DNA of 64,000 bases from NCBI RefSeq assembly GCF_000237805.1, contig NZ_CM001376.1, positions 419,010 to 483,009 of the forward strand, given 5' to 3'. This document shows positions 15,911 to 23,915 of the stretch, in pieces; the first letter of the stretch is position 1, and the number at the start of each line of letters is the position of its first letter. The DNA comes from Jonquetella anthropi DSM 22815 (GTDB lineage: Bacteria; Synergistota; Synergistia; Synergistales; Dethiosulfovibrionaceae). The translations under genes were made by a program, and so were the position numbers. The notes below the pieces were generated by a model. It searched no databases. It saw nothing but the letters and a program-made list of their open reading frames with translations, and was not told the origin of the DNA.

Positions 15911-17196
15911 GGCAGATCTCCTTTCCGGCCGCAGCTGTTCAGCCAGTTTCGAATCGCCAAGCGAGAGGCTTCCGGCCCGTCGAGGGACTCAAAGCCCAAC
16001 CGCTGGGCCCGAGCGGGAAAGTCGCCCGGCAGGGCGTCAGGCGTTTCGCAGAGGTAAAGAATTTTGTCGTGGTCGCACGGACGCCACGGTGTCGCCGGGA
16101 CGTCGTCGATCTCGCCGGGGCCGAGAGAGAGGTACAGGCCGTCGAGCAGCTCGGCCAAGCGAAGCGCGGCTGCCCGGCCGGCGTCATCGTACCCATCGGC
16201 AGCCTCTTCGAGAGCCTTTCGGCTTTGAAGGGCCAAGGCGGCGCGTCCCCAGCCGTCATACGTGGGGCGCAGCCGTTCCTGCCGGTTTTCCAGCACGATT
16301 CCCTGATCGGTCAAAAGCTCGACGAGCCGGCCGTACGGGTGTTCGGTGAGCCGTGGCGACGTTCGGTCGACGGTCCAGCCAGCCAGCAAGGAGACGGACG
16401 TCTCTATGCCCCGGGCCGGCATGTCCAACAGTCGGGCCACGCCGATTCGGCACAGGGGAGAGAAGCCGGAAGCCAGCAGGTCCTGCCCGCTTTCTTCGCT
16501 CCACTCCCGGCCCGTTTCAATCCACCGCCGCAGGTCGTCGAACAATATCAGGCCGTGCCCTTGGGGCGCGGCTTGGCAGACTTTCTTCAGGCACTGGGGG
16601 ATGAGCTGGCTCAGAGCCGGGCGGCTCCAGAGGGGCGACCAGATGAAAATGGTCTTTTCAACAGTTCCGGCATCAACCGCGCCGTCGATGAGCCTGTTCA
16701 GCTCCCGCAGGCCGCCCTGACAGACGACCGCCGCCCAGTCAGCAGTCTGCCGCCTGAGTGCCTCGGCCATCAGCTTGGCGATACCGACCGAGCCGTCGCC
16801 GGCTATGACGAGTGACGAGCCGCGGGGCACTTCAAAGGCGGTTTCGAGCCGTCCCAGTCCCCAAAAACTTCTGGTGTGAGTTCCTAAAATCGGGTTCCTG
16901 CCCCTGGGGCCGTCGTGCAGAACCCGGCCCAGCGGGTCGATCACCGATCCCCAGCGGAGAGAATCCATGTCGGGCAGGTGATCGGAACCGAGAAATCGGA
17001 GAAGCTGTCCCACGACGAGCCGTTCGGGCGGGTCGAGGGAGCGGAGGACGACCGCCCCTTGGCGCACCGACGTCACGAGGCCGACCCACTCCCCGTCGTC
17101 TGAAACCGCCAGCTCGCCGGAGCAGAGAGGAACGTCAATCGACGCCCGAACCTCGTCCTCGCAGATCCACTCAACTCGGGCCAGCGGCGTTTTCAT
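15907..17196 (-). CDS. V/A-type ATPase A-subunit-like protein with degenerate Walker A
   Basis: A 429-residue relative of the catalytic head subunit, far shorter than the usual 580-600; the A-specific insertion is missing. Residues 129-143 read LVIAGDGSVGIAKLM where active enzymes have GxxGxGKT: Lys is replaced by Ile and Thr by Ala. VVCQGGLRELNRL (157-169) stands where the catalytic GER is found, changed to GLRE. HGLILFDDLRRW (214-225) keeps a Walker B-like Asp pair. ATP hydrolysis by this subunit therefore looks impossible by the known mechanism. It overlaps F by 26 bases and B by 4, so it is part of the operon, and the long intact frame argues against simple decay. Confidence 0.75.
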   Translation of the reverse strand: MKTPLARVEWICEDEVRASIDVPLCSGELAVSDDGEWVGLVTSVRQGAVVLRSLDPPERLVVGQLLRFLGSDHLPDMDSLRWGSVIDPLGRVLHDGPRGRNPILGTHTRSFWGLGRLETAFEVPRGSSLVIAGDGSVGIAKLMAEALRRQTADWAAVVCQGGLRELNRLIDGAVDAGTVEKTIFIWSPLWSRPALSQLIPQCLKKVCQAAPQGHGLILFDDLRRWIETGREWSEESGQDLLASGFSPLCRIGVARLLDMPARGIETSVSLLAGWTVDRTSPRLTEHPYGRLVELLTDQGIVLENRQERLRPTYDGWGRAALALQSRKALEEAADGYDDAGRAAALRLAELLDGLYLSLGPGEIDDVPATPWRPCDHDKILYLCETPDALPGDFPARAQRLGFESLDGPEASRLAIRNWLNSCGRKGDLP

Positions 17197-17458
17197 CTCC
17201 CGTTCCTCCTTTAGGCGGCGACGGCGGCGGAATTTCCACCCACCGGGCCCGGCTTTTTTTGACGAGCTCCCGACGCCGGTCCGGAGACAGCCGGCTCAAG
17301 AGTCCCTGTTGGTATAAAACGAGGTCGCCTTCGTCGAACGGCGGCCATGCGACTTCAGCTGACGCGAGGCCTTCGGCGCTGAGGGCCATCCTCCACGTGA
17401 CCTCAAAGGGCCAGAGGGACAGAAAGGACATGTCCCCGGCCAGAAGGATTCGGCTCAT
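17171..17458 (-). CDS. V/A-type ATPase subunit F-like protein
   Basis: A 95-residue protein beginning MSRILLAGDMSFLSLWPFEV, similar in size and start to subunit F (about 100 residues, Rossmann-like N-terminal half, flexible tail). F sits on the central shaft with D and modulates the head. The tail here is Pro/Gly-rich. The call rests mostly on place in the operon (C-F-A-B-D order) and length. It overlaps C by 4 bases and A by 26. Confidence 0.55.
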   Translation of the reverse strand: MSRILLAGDMSFLSLWPFEVTWRMALSAEGLASAEVAWPPFDEGDLVLYQQGLLSRLSPDRRRELVKKSRARWVEIPPPSPPKGGTGDENAAGPS

Positions 17459-18480
17459 CGTTCGGCTCCAGCCAGCTGGCGGATCCGCGACGACAGCCGC
17501 TCGTACTCGAGAAACTGCCGGGCGGCGTAGGAAGCCATCAGCCCGGCTCCGAGCGGGTCGGATCGGTTCAGCCGGGTCATTCGGCCTAGAAGGTCCCGCT
17601 CCATGTCCTGAGCGGTGTGCCGGTGTTCCGGCGACCTGAGAGAGCGCCAGACCGTGCCGGCGAACAGAGCCCGCTCCGTCTTGGCTGACGCTAAAACGTC
17701 AGGGCGCAGCTCGCCGTGGACCGATAAAAAAGGAACGTCAGCGTTTCCCTGCTGGCGCATGGCCCAGATTCGGTAGTTCCAAGCGTCGGTGTACTGCTCG
17801 ATGAACGGCCGCAGCGTCCGGCCGGAAAGGCCGGACTCGTCCAGCCAGTGAAAAGCCAGAGCCAGCAGGCCGTCGGCCCATGCCATTTCCCCGTCGAGGC
17901 GGCCCTGAGACAGAGCCCGATCGACGGACAAAAGCAGCAGCGGCGCGTGAGGCGAGGCGTGTTCGTTGCAGATCGTCTCAACTCGTCCCATATCCGCGCA
18001 GTCAGCCCAGAGACGGTGCCAAAACGCCTGATCCAAAACGCCGAAGCACGGGCGCTGGCGCGGCGGCGTGGGGTGACGGAATGCCAAGTTGCGCAGGAAG
18101 GCGAGGCCTAACGGAAGGTCTGACAAAACGCCGAGAAGACAGGCGGCCAGAGCGGTTTCTCCTAAGCTGAGACGAACGAGGTCTGCCAGTCGGCGGCTCG
18201 TCTCGGCCGTCAGCATCGAGTCCAGCCGGAACGAAACAGGCCCGGCAGCCAGCGAGAAGTCCCGTCGGTACGGCGGGCCGTAGGAGCTGGCCAGAATGCG
18301 TCGCTCAAACTCGCCGAGGGGGGCGCCGTCCAAGCCGTCTAGCTCGCTGGGCGTGAAGAACTCCCTCATGCGGGCGCTCAGCCGGCCGGCGACGTAGCTG
18401 AAGTTAGACGGCTGGGAGAGCTTTTTCTGGAAGGCCGCTGGCCTGGAGACGCTCCCATCGGGTACGGAACGTGCAGTCAA
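17455..18480 (-). CDS. V/A-type ATPase subunit C-like protein
   Basis: A 341-residue helical protein; family C subunits (about 330-350) link the rotor ring to the central shaft. NFSYVAGRLSARMREFFTPS near the N-terminus matches the usual 'YAYANARVRAxE' opening, and LGEFERRILASSYGPPYRR follows. The start is uncertain: TTG 18480 has GGAGGG 7 bases upstream, but it overlaps the E gene by 77 bases; there is an ATG at 18498. It ends overlapping F by 4 bases. Confidence 0.68.
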   Translation of the reverse strand: MTARSVPDGSVSRPAAFQKKLSQPSNFSYVAGRLSARMREFFTPSELDGLDGAPLGEFERRILASSYGPPYRRDFSLAAGPVSFRLDSMLTAETSRRLADLVRLSLGETALAACLLGVLSDLPLGLAFLRNLAFRHPTPPRQRPCFGVLDQAFWHRLWADCADMGRVETICNEHASPHAPLLLLSVDRALSQGRLDGEMAWADGLLALAFHWLDESGLSGRTLRPFIEQYTDAWNYRIWAMRQQGNADVPFLSVHGELRPDVLASAKTERALFAGTVWRSLRSPEHRHTAQDMERDLLGRMTRLNRSDPLGAGLMASYAARQFLEYERLSSRIRQLAGAER

Positions 18481-18991
18481 GGATCGTCCCTCCTTCATCG
18501 ACGCAAAGAAAACCGCCCCAGCAGTCGAACGGGGCAGGCCGCACCGGCGCGCCGGTCAGACGCGCCAAAATCGAGGCTTCCGGCTCGGGAGCCTCGAAGT
18601 GGTTAATTCGGTCCACGACCAGAGAGCTTTCAGCAATCAGGCCGGACAGGACGTCCGGATAGGATTTGAGCCCGCGGATTCGGTCAAGTTCCTTTCGTAC
18701 CGTCTCCTGAACCCGCGCCGCGCGAATCGACGCAACCTTGGCGGCGCCTCGGGCGTCGATGCTGCGCAGCGTCCGCTCGAACTCCTCGTCGGCCTGACGC
18801 AGGGCGGCCTGATGGCTGATCATGGCCTGATGGTAAATTTCAGCCGCTTCGTCGCGGCGCGAGAGGACGAGCGCGGCGATCTTCTCGTTCCATTGGCGCT
18901 CGCTTTCGGCGAGTTCCGCGGCCAGCTCGTCGTCAAGGGCCTTTAAAAACCCCTGAGGCAGAGGCTGTGGGGACGCCTGAGTGGCCGACAC
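18404..18991 (-). CDS. V/A-type ATPase peripheral stalk subunit E
   Basis: A 195-residue protein with a long N-terminal coiled coil (about residues 15-110, ALDDELAAELAESERQWNEK...) and the small C-terminal globular end that binds the head: GGFLCVDEGGTILDCTFRTR, a clear match to the family's 'GG..v...dg.i..dnTfe.Rle'. E pairs with the G/H stalk protein at 21079-21414 and anchors the head to subunit I. The start is 3 bases after the K stop codon. Confidence 0.8.
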   Translation of the reverse strand: MSATQASPQPLPQGFLKALDDELAAELAESERQWNEKIAALVLSRRDEAAEIYHQAMISHQAALRQADEEFERTLRSIDARGAAKVASIRAARVQETVRKELDRIRGLKSYPDVLSGLIAESSLVVDRINHFEAPEPEASILARLTGAPVRPAPFDCWGGFLCVDEGGTILDCTFRTRWERLQASGLPEKALPAV

Positions 18992-18993
18992 GG

Positions 18994-19212
18994 TCAGGCG
19001 AACTGGAGCACCAGCATGATGGCGACGACGAACCCCAGAATGACCATCGTCTCAGGAATGGCTTCCAGAATGATCATCGTTCCGGCGGTCTCCGGTTTCT
19101 CCGCGATGGCGCCAGCGGCAACGCTGCCGATTTTTGCCTGAGCATACGCCGTCGCTGCAGCAGGGATGCCGACCGCGAGGGCGGCGGCGAGAGCTATGAG
19201 ACCTTTTTCCAT
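18994..19212 (-). CDS. V/A-type ATPase proteolipid subunit K (c-ring)
   Basis: A 72-residue two-helix membrane protein. The first helix (GLIALAAALAVGIPAAATAY) is small-residue rich, as needed for ring packing. The second holds AIPETMVILGFVVAIMLVL, with Glu54 in the conserved PET, the ion-binding carboxylate. This residue is kept although the head subunits have lost their P-loops. It is probably a single-hairpin c-subunit; whether H+ or Na+ is carried cannot be decided. ATG 19212 overlaps the end of subunit I by 19 bases. Confidence 0.88.
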   Translation of the reverse strand: MEKGLIALAAALAVGIPAAATAYAQAKIGSVAAGAIAEKPETAGTMIILEAIPETMVILGFVVAIMLVLQFA

Positions 19213-21086
19213 GAGTGAAACCTCCTGTCGGTGAACGGTGTGAACTGCTTGCCGCTGCTGTCGTAAAACTTTCCCATGAACTCGACGTAGTGAAGACGGG
19301 CCGCGTGAAGCCCTGACTCGGCGAAGGCCATCACGAAGTTGAGAGTGTGAATCGCCAAGGCGGCCAAGATTCCGACCGCCGTCAGGCCGAACGTGTCCAA
19401 AAACTTGGACGCTGTGACGGCCAGAATGGCCGACGACAGGCCGATGGCCCCGATTCGGACGTAGCTCAGAATGTTGCCGAACGCGCTGAACGACTCGACG
19501 ATGCCGCCAATTCCTCCACCGGCAGTCAGCAGGAGGAACCCGGCTCCGCAGCCTCCCAGTCCCCAATAGACGGCGCTTTTGGGAAGAAGGCGGCCGGCTG
19601 GGGCCAGACAGATCAGAACGGAAAGGATCACGACGATCAGTCCGGCTTTTTCCGCCGCGTGATGCCTGTGTCCGCCCCGAAGGGACTGAAAGACCCCGTA
19701 TCCCAGGCCGAGAAGCACGTGTCCCAGCCCCATGACGAGGGACGCGAAGAGAACCGGCATGACCGCATGTCCCCGTTCGACCCAAAGGGGTTCGAGCCCG
19801 AAGAGCCTATGCCCCATATCGCCGAAGCACTCGCCGAACGCGACGCCCCAGATGATTCCCCAGACGGCTACGGCCGAAAGGATAAAACGCAGGTCCTTGA
19901 AAATCGGCGACTTCTGACAGCGGCACAGAACCCACAAGAGGAGCAGCATGACGGCGCTGTAGCCGATGTCGCCGACGATGCACCCGGCAAAAAACGGAAA
20001 AAACAGGCTGATCGCCGCGGTCGGGTCAGTGGAGCCGTAGCCGGGCGGCCGAACGAGCTGAAGGAACAGGGCGAAGGGCCGTACCGGCGGCGACTGTCTC
20101 AGGGCCGTGGGAACCGACGGCATCTCTTCCTTCGTGGGCTGTCGGAGCGTTAAGGCCACCGAGTCGCCGAATTTTTCCCGAATGGACTGGCAAAACGCTT
20201 TCAGCCGGCTCTCGGGGAGCCAGCCTTCCAAGTTGACCGCTGTGCCAGCGGCGCGGCACCGAAGAAGGGCCCGCCGGACGGCGAGATTCCGTTCGGTGAG
20301 GAACGAAAGGGCGGCCAGTTTGGGGCCCCACTTGCGGCCCAAGGCGGTCAGTTCGGCGCTGGTTTCGGAAGCTGCCGCTTCCAGCCGCCGAATTTCCATT
20401 TCCATTGCCTCGGAGGCAGGGCCGTAGTTCAGCTTTTCAAATTTTCCCGGCGGCAGCCACTGCCTGGCTCCGGCTGACCGAAGAACCGACCGGCCCATCT
20501 CGTCCATCTCGCGCGGCAGGGCGATCTCTACTAAAAGAAGGTCCGAACGGGGACAGTCGTGACGGCTGTAGGCGACCGCATCATCAGCCCGTTCGAGCAG
20601 GCCGGAGACGGCTTCGTTCAGCCTGGCCCGGCAGAGAGGGTACGATTCGAAGCTGACCCACCAGAGGGACCTGACCCGATCCGCTCGGTCAGGGATATGA
20701 GGACGTCCGGCGACGGCCAGTGATTGGACTAAGTTCTCCCGCTCCTCTTTGAGGAACGCCAGTCGAGCGTGGAGCGCCTCAATGGTTTCGCCGATCGAGT
20801 CTAAATTGCCGCAGAGCGTCTGACGCGTCCGCTCCGGCATTTTTTCAAACTGGTGCAGCAAAAGCTCCACCGTCGAACCGTCCGACGCCGCGTCGTCGCC
20901 CAGCGCCGCTAAAATAGACCGCAACTTTTGATGAGAAGCCACCAGATCGGCGCTCTGCTCGTCCAGTCTGGCGTCGTCCTGGTCGGACTGAATCTGCACC
21001 GACCCGTCGGCCAACAGGAAATCGAGCAGGTCGGCGGCCTTTGAACGGGGACACCAGAGAGACAGGTGGTACATCGTCTCAATCAT
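19194..21086 (-). CDS. V/A-type ATPase subunit I (stator a-subunit)
   Basis: A 630-residue membrane protein: a cytoplasmic N-terminal half (about 1-345) with coiled coils, then about seven to eight membrane helices. The ion path residue is present: Arg544 in FGNILSYVRIGAIGL, followed by HTLNFVMAFAESGLHAARLH and FMGKFYDSSGKQFTPF, the standard C-terminal signature. FPFFAGCIVGDIGYSAVMLL starts the membrane part. With K it would form the ion channel. It is full length, with no sign of decay. Confidence 0.9.
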   Translation of the reverse strand: MIETMYHLSLWCPRSKAADLLDFLLADGSVQIQSDQDDARLDEQSADLVASHQKLRSILAALGDDAASDGSTVELLLHQFEKMPERTRQTLCGNLDSIGETIEALHARLAFLKEERENLVQSLAVAGRPHIPDRADRVRSLWWVSFESYPLCRARLNEAVSGLLERADDAVAYSRHDCPRSDLLLVEIALPREMDEMGRSVLRSAGARQWLPPGKFEKLNYGPASEAMEMEIRRLEAAASETSAELTALGRKWGPKLAALSFLTERNLAVRRALLRCRAAGTAVNLEGWLPESRLKAFCQSIREKFGDSVALTLRQPTKEEMPSVPTALRQSPPVRPFALFLQLVRPPGYGSTDPTAAISLFFPFFAGCIVGDIGYSAVMLLLLWVLCRCQKSPIFKDLRFILSAVAVWGIIWGVAFGECFGDMGHRLFGLEPLWVERGHAVMPVLFASLVMGLGHVLLGLGYGVFQSLRGGHRHHAAEKAGLIVVILSVLICLAPAGRLLPKSAVYWGLGGCGAGFLLLTAGGGIGGIVESFSAFGNILSYVRIGAIGLSSAILAVTASKFLDTFGLTAVGILAALAIHTLNFVMAFAESGLHAARLHYVEFMGKFYDSSGKQFTPFTDRRFHSWKKVS

Positions 21087-21414
21087 GGCCCTGTTCCCCG
21101 TTGAGAAGTATCTGAGCCAGAGTTTTCGCCAGCTCGCCGTAGTCGTTCTGCTGGGCTTGGGCGCAGCGCTCGTTCCATTGCTCGATCAGCTGGCGCTCTT
21201 TCAGGTTTCGGGCCTCCGAGGCTCGAGCCTGCGCTTCCGCAAAGATCGAATCGGCCTTCCGCATCGCCGCTCGGACCATCTTTTTTGTCTGGGCGTCGGC
21301 TAAGTCGTATCGGGCCTGCTGTTCCTCTTCGTGGCGGCGTTTTTTGAGGGCATCTTGGCCGGCTCGGGCGGCCATCTGCTCCTTCCAAGCGGCGTCGCGG
21401 GTTGGCTCGGTCAT
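21079..21414 (-). CDS. V/A-type ATPase stalk subunit G/H-like coiled coil
   Basis: A 111-residue, highly charged, Ala/Glu/Arg-rich helix (MAARAGQDALKKRRHEEEQQ... through the mid 60s), with no membrane segment. Size, composition and place just before subunit I are those of the G/H peripheral-stalk protein that pairs with E. Assignment is by position and coiled coil. It overlaps I by 8 bases and the CBS gene by 4. Confidence 0.62.
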   Translation of the reverse strand: MTEPTRDAAWKEQMAARAGQDALKKRRHEEEQQARYDLADAQTKKMVRAAMRKADSIFAEAQARASEARNLKERQLIEQWNERCAQAQQNDYGELAKTLAQILLNGEQGHD

Positions 21415-21875
21415 GACGGGCCTACCTGAGCCAGCAGGTACTCGCAGAAGTCGCTCTGGTCCAGCACGCCCACAAGGACGTCCCGATCCGTCACAGCGAT
21501 CCGGTAGAGCTTTTTGTCCAGCATCAGCTGCGCCACGCTCAGAATGTGGGCCGATGGGTGAACGGACAGCGGCGGGCGCTGCATATACTTGCTGACAGGC
21601 TGGCTGTAAATGCGGGCAAATTGGGCGCTTAACAGCTTCTCTTCGTCAAAGAGGAAGGACTCCTGCTGAAGAATTTGGGCCGTCGTGGGAAGGGCAAGCT
21701 CCAGCGCGTCGGCTTCGGAGAAGAAGCCGACCAGCCGCCAGTACGCGTCAACTACTGGAACTCCGGAGAGTCTGTGGCTGTGAAGGACTCGAAGCGCATC
21801 GGCCACCGTGTCGGTTTCCAAGACGGCCGACAGGTCCCGCTTCATCAGGTCTCCTGCGGTCATGATGATGGTCAT
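21411..21875 (-). CDS. CBS-pair protein in the ATPase-like operon
   Basis: A 154-residue protein made of two CBS motifs: MTAGDLMKRDLSAVLETDT... HRLSGVPVVDAYWRLVGFFS at the N-terminus and KYMQRPPLSVHPSAHILS ... KLYRIAVTDRDVLVGVLDQS at the end. CBS pairs usually bind adenine nucleotides or SAM and act as switches on a partner. It has no enzyme domain of its own. It overlaps the stalk gene by 4 bases and the TagA fusion by 4, so it is made with the ATPase-like complex. A regulatory link to that complex is inference. Confidence 0.82.
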   Translation of the reverse strand: MTIIMTAGDLMKRDLSAVLETDTVADALRVLHSHRLSGVPVVDAYWRLVGFFSEADALELALPTTAQILQQESFLFDEEKLLSAQFARIYSQPVSKYMQRPPLSVHPSAHILSVAQLMLDKKLYRIAVTDRDVLVGVLDQSDFCEYLLAQVGPS

Positions 21876-23611
21876 GGCGTATCTCCTTCGTCAGGCTTCC
21901 GGGGAACCGGAAGTCCAATTTTCTCAACGAACGCCCAGAAGACGAACGAGGCGAGTTCGATATCTTTTTTGAACCGTCCGGGCTCTTGAATCAGGCGGTA
22001 AAGCCACTCCAGCCCGAGCTTTTGATAAATGGCCGGCGCTCTCTTCAGCCGTTCGGCGAACACGTCGAGCGAGCCGCCGACCCCGACAGACAGAATTCCC
22101 TGCAGGTCGGCTCGGTGGGCGTGGATCCACTTTTCCTGCTTGGGCTGCCCCAGCCCGACGAACAGGATCCGCGCCCCTGACTGGGCGATTTCCTTGGCAA
22201 TTCGGCTGTCCTCGCTCTTGTCGTGGTAGCCGTCCTGTGTCCCGGCGATGATCAGTCCCGGGTTGAGCTTTTGCAGGTTCTGGGCCGCCTCCTGCGCCCG
22301 GCCGGGAAGTCCGCCGTAGAGGAAAACGGGGAACTTTTCAACGGCTGCCAGCCGGCAGAGGCGGGCAGCGAAGTCGATGCCGGCAATGCGCTCCACCACT
22401 GCCATCTGAAGCATTCTCATGACCATAACCAGCCCGCTGCCGTCCGGCAGGACGAGCTCCGCGCCGTTCGCGATTCGGCGGAACTCCGGGTCGCTGCGGG
22501 TCTCATTGATTCCCAAAGCGTTCAGGGTAACGACCAAGCAGGCCCCTTGGGGGTGTTTCAGCCAGGCCAGCGCCTTGGAGAGGGCGTAGTTCATCGAAAT
22601 GCCGTCCAGCCGGACGCCCCACAGCTCTCGGCGCACCTTGCGCTGCCGGCCGCCCCAAAGCGTCCAGACGAGAGCGCCGAGCGCGGCCGTGATGGCGACG
22701 ACGAAAATTCTCATCGCGGCGCCGTGCGGGACCACCTGAAAGAACGTCACCGTTCCGCCCAAGAGGAAGCAGATCGTCGTGACCAGCCGGACCGCCGAGG
22801 GGTGGTCGACGCCCCGTTCCAACATCTTCCCGTACAGGTACGGCACGGTAGAAGTGCGGCGGCTGGTAAACGCCTTGTTCATCACCCCGAGGGAGAACTC
22901 GACAAGCGGCAGGGCGTAGAACCCTAAGGGGATCACGATGAGCGACGTGATGGCGATACCCTTGCTGACGCCTAAAATGGAAATGCCAGCCACAAGGGTT
23001 CCCCACATGAAGCAGAGGGCGCTGTCAAGCTGCCGGTAATGGTGTCCCAATCGGCTCCAGTACGCTGCCACGAGCAGCAGCGAGCCGAGACAAACTAAAA
23101 AAGCGTCGCTCAAATCCTGAGACGACAGGGCCGTGACGAAGCTCATCAGGCACAGGCTGACACTCAGAAGGTGTCCCGCCAGCCCGGGAATTTGGTCGAG
23201 CTTTTTGAACAGCAGGGGAAACAGAGACATCCAGCAGGTCGTCAGGGCCACCGACTTGAAGCTGTTCAGGTAATAGTAGGAGCTTCCGGTTAGCGAGAAA
23301 AATGAAATCCGCGCGCCCCAGAGGGCGAAAAAGAGACCGGGGAGGGGAACGCACCAGCTCCAAAGCTTCCAAGGCTTCACTTGGTCGGCCAGGCCGATGT
23401 AGAGAGACAGCAGGCTGGCGGCGACCAAAAGGGCGATGGTCGGACGGCCGCTCCAAAGTCCGAGGAGCACCAGCGCACCGGCCAAGGAAAGGTCTCTCAT
23501 GTAGAAGTACTGGTCCTTTTTCAGCCGCGCCCTGAGAAGCCTCTGGAACAGCACGCAGACGACCGCCGTGGCGAGGAGGAAAAGAACGGATGGATTCGGA
23601 AGGATGCCCAT
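21872..23611 (-). CDS. Fusion of a WecA/MraY-like membrane domain and a WecG/TagA glycosyltransferase
   Basis: A 579-residue fusion. Residues about 1-325 form 9-11 membrane helices with a polyprenyl-phosphate sugar-1-P transferase layout (KGIAITSLIVIPLGFYALPL, then a loop). The usual acidic and HxHH catalytic motifs are weak or replaced (LDQIPGLAG for IDGxDGLAGG; VPYLYGKM where xHLHH would be), so this half may be inactive. Residues about 335-579 are a TagA/WecG domain with LPDGSGLV, FVGLGQPKQEKWI and GVGGSLDVFAERLKRAP, all intact. It probably adds a second sugar (ManNAc-like) to a lipid-linked sugar. It heads the long minus-strand run. Confidence 0.8.
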   Translation of the reverse strand: MGILPNPSVLFLLATAVVCVLFQRLLRARLKKDQYFYMRDLSLAGALVLLGLWSGRPTIALLVAASLLSLYIGLADQVKPWKLWSWCVPLPGLFFALWGARISFFSLTGSSYYYLNSFKSVALTTCWMSLFPLLFKKLDQIPGLAGHLLSVSLCLMSFVTALSSQDLSDAFLVCLGSLLLVAAYWSRLGHHYRQLDSALCFMWGTLVAGISILGVSKGIAITSLIVIPLGFYALPLVEFSLGVMNKAFTSRRTSTVPYLYGKMLERGVDHPSAVRLVTTICFLLGGTVTFFQVVPHGAAMRIFVVAITAALGALVWTLWGGRQRKVRRELWGVRLDGISMNYALSKALAWLKHPQGACLVVTLNALGINETRSDPEFRRIANGAELVLPDGSGLVMVMRMLQMAVVERIAGIDFAARLCRLAAVEKFPVFLYGGLPGRAQEAAQNLQKLNPGLIIAGTQDGYHDKSEDSRIAKEIAQSGARILFVGLGQPKQEKWIHAHRADLQGILSVGVGGSLDVFAERLKRAPAIYQKLGLEWLYRLIQEPGRFKKDIELASFVFWAFVEKIGLPVPRKPDEGDTP

Positions 23612-23811
23612 GACTTCGCTCCCTTGTGAAGGACTGGCGACAGTTCAGTTGCAGTTTATAACTCATTCTAGCAGACGCGTTCGGCTTGCGGCTCGGTAAC
23701 TTCGGCGGCTGCTGAAAAGGGCGTTTCTTGAGCTGCAGGGAATGGGCGGCCAAGCCCGTCGGAAGCCGGTCAAAGTGCGCGGCGCAAGGACGCTCACCGG
23801 CCGAACTGCCG

Positions 23812-23839
23812 TTGCAATTTCAAACGAGGAGTATACAAT
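23812..23839 (+). promoter_or_regulatory. Candidate promoter of the TolC-like gene
   Basis: TTGCAA (23812-23817), 16 bases, TACAAT (23834-23839). It lies about 75 bases before the chosen ATG. Confidence 0.5.
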
Positions 23840-23915
23840 TTTTAAAGAACTTGAGTCTGATACATTGATGAAATTCCGCGGCATCGACGTCCGGATTTAT
23901 TCAAAGGAGGAAGAG

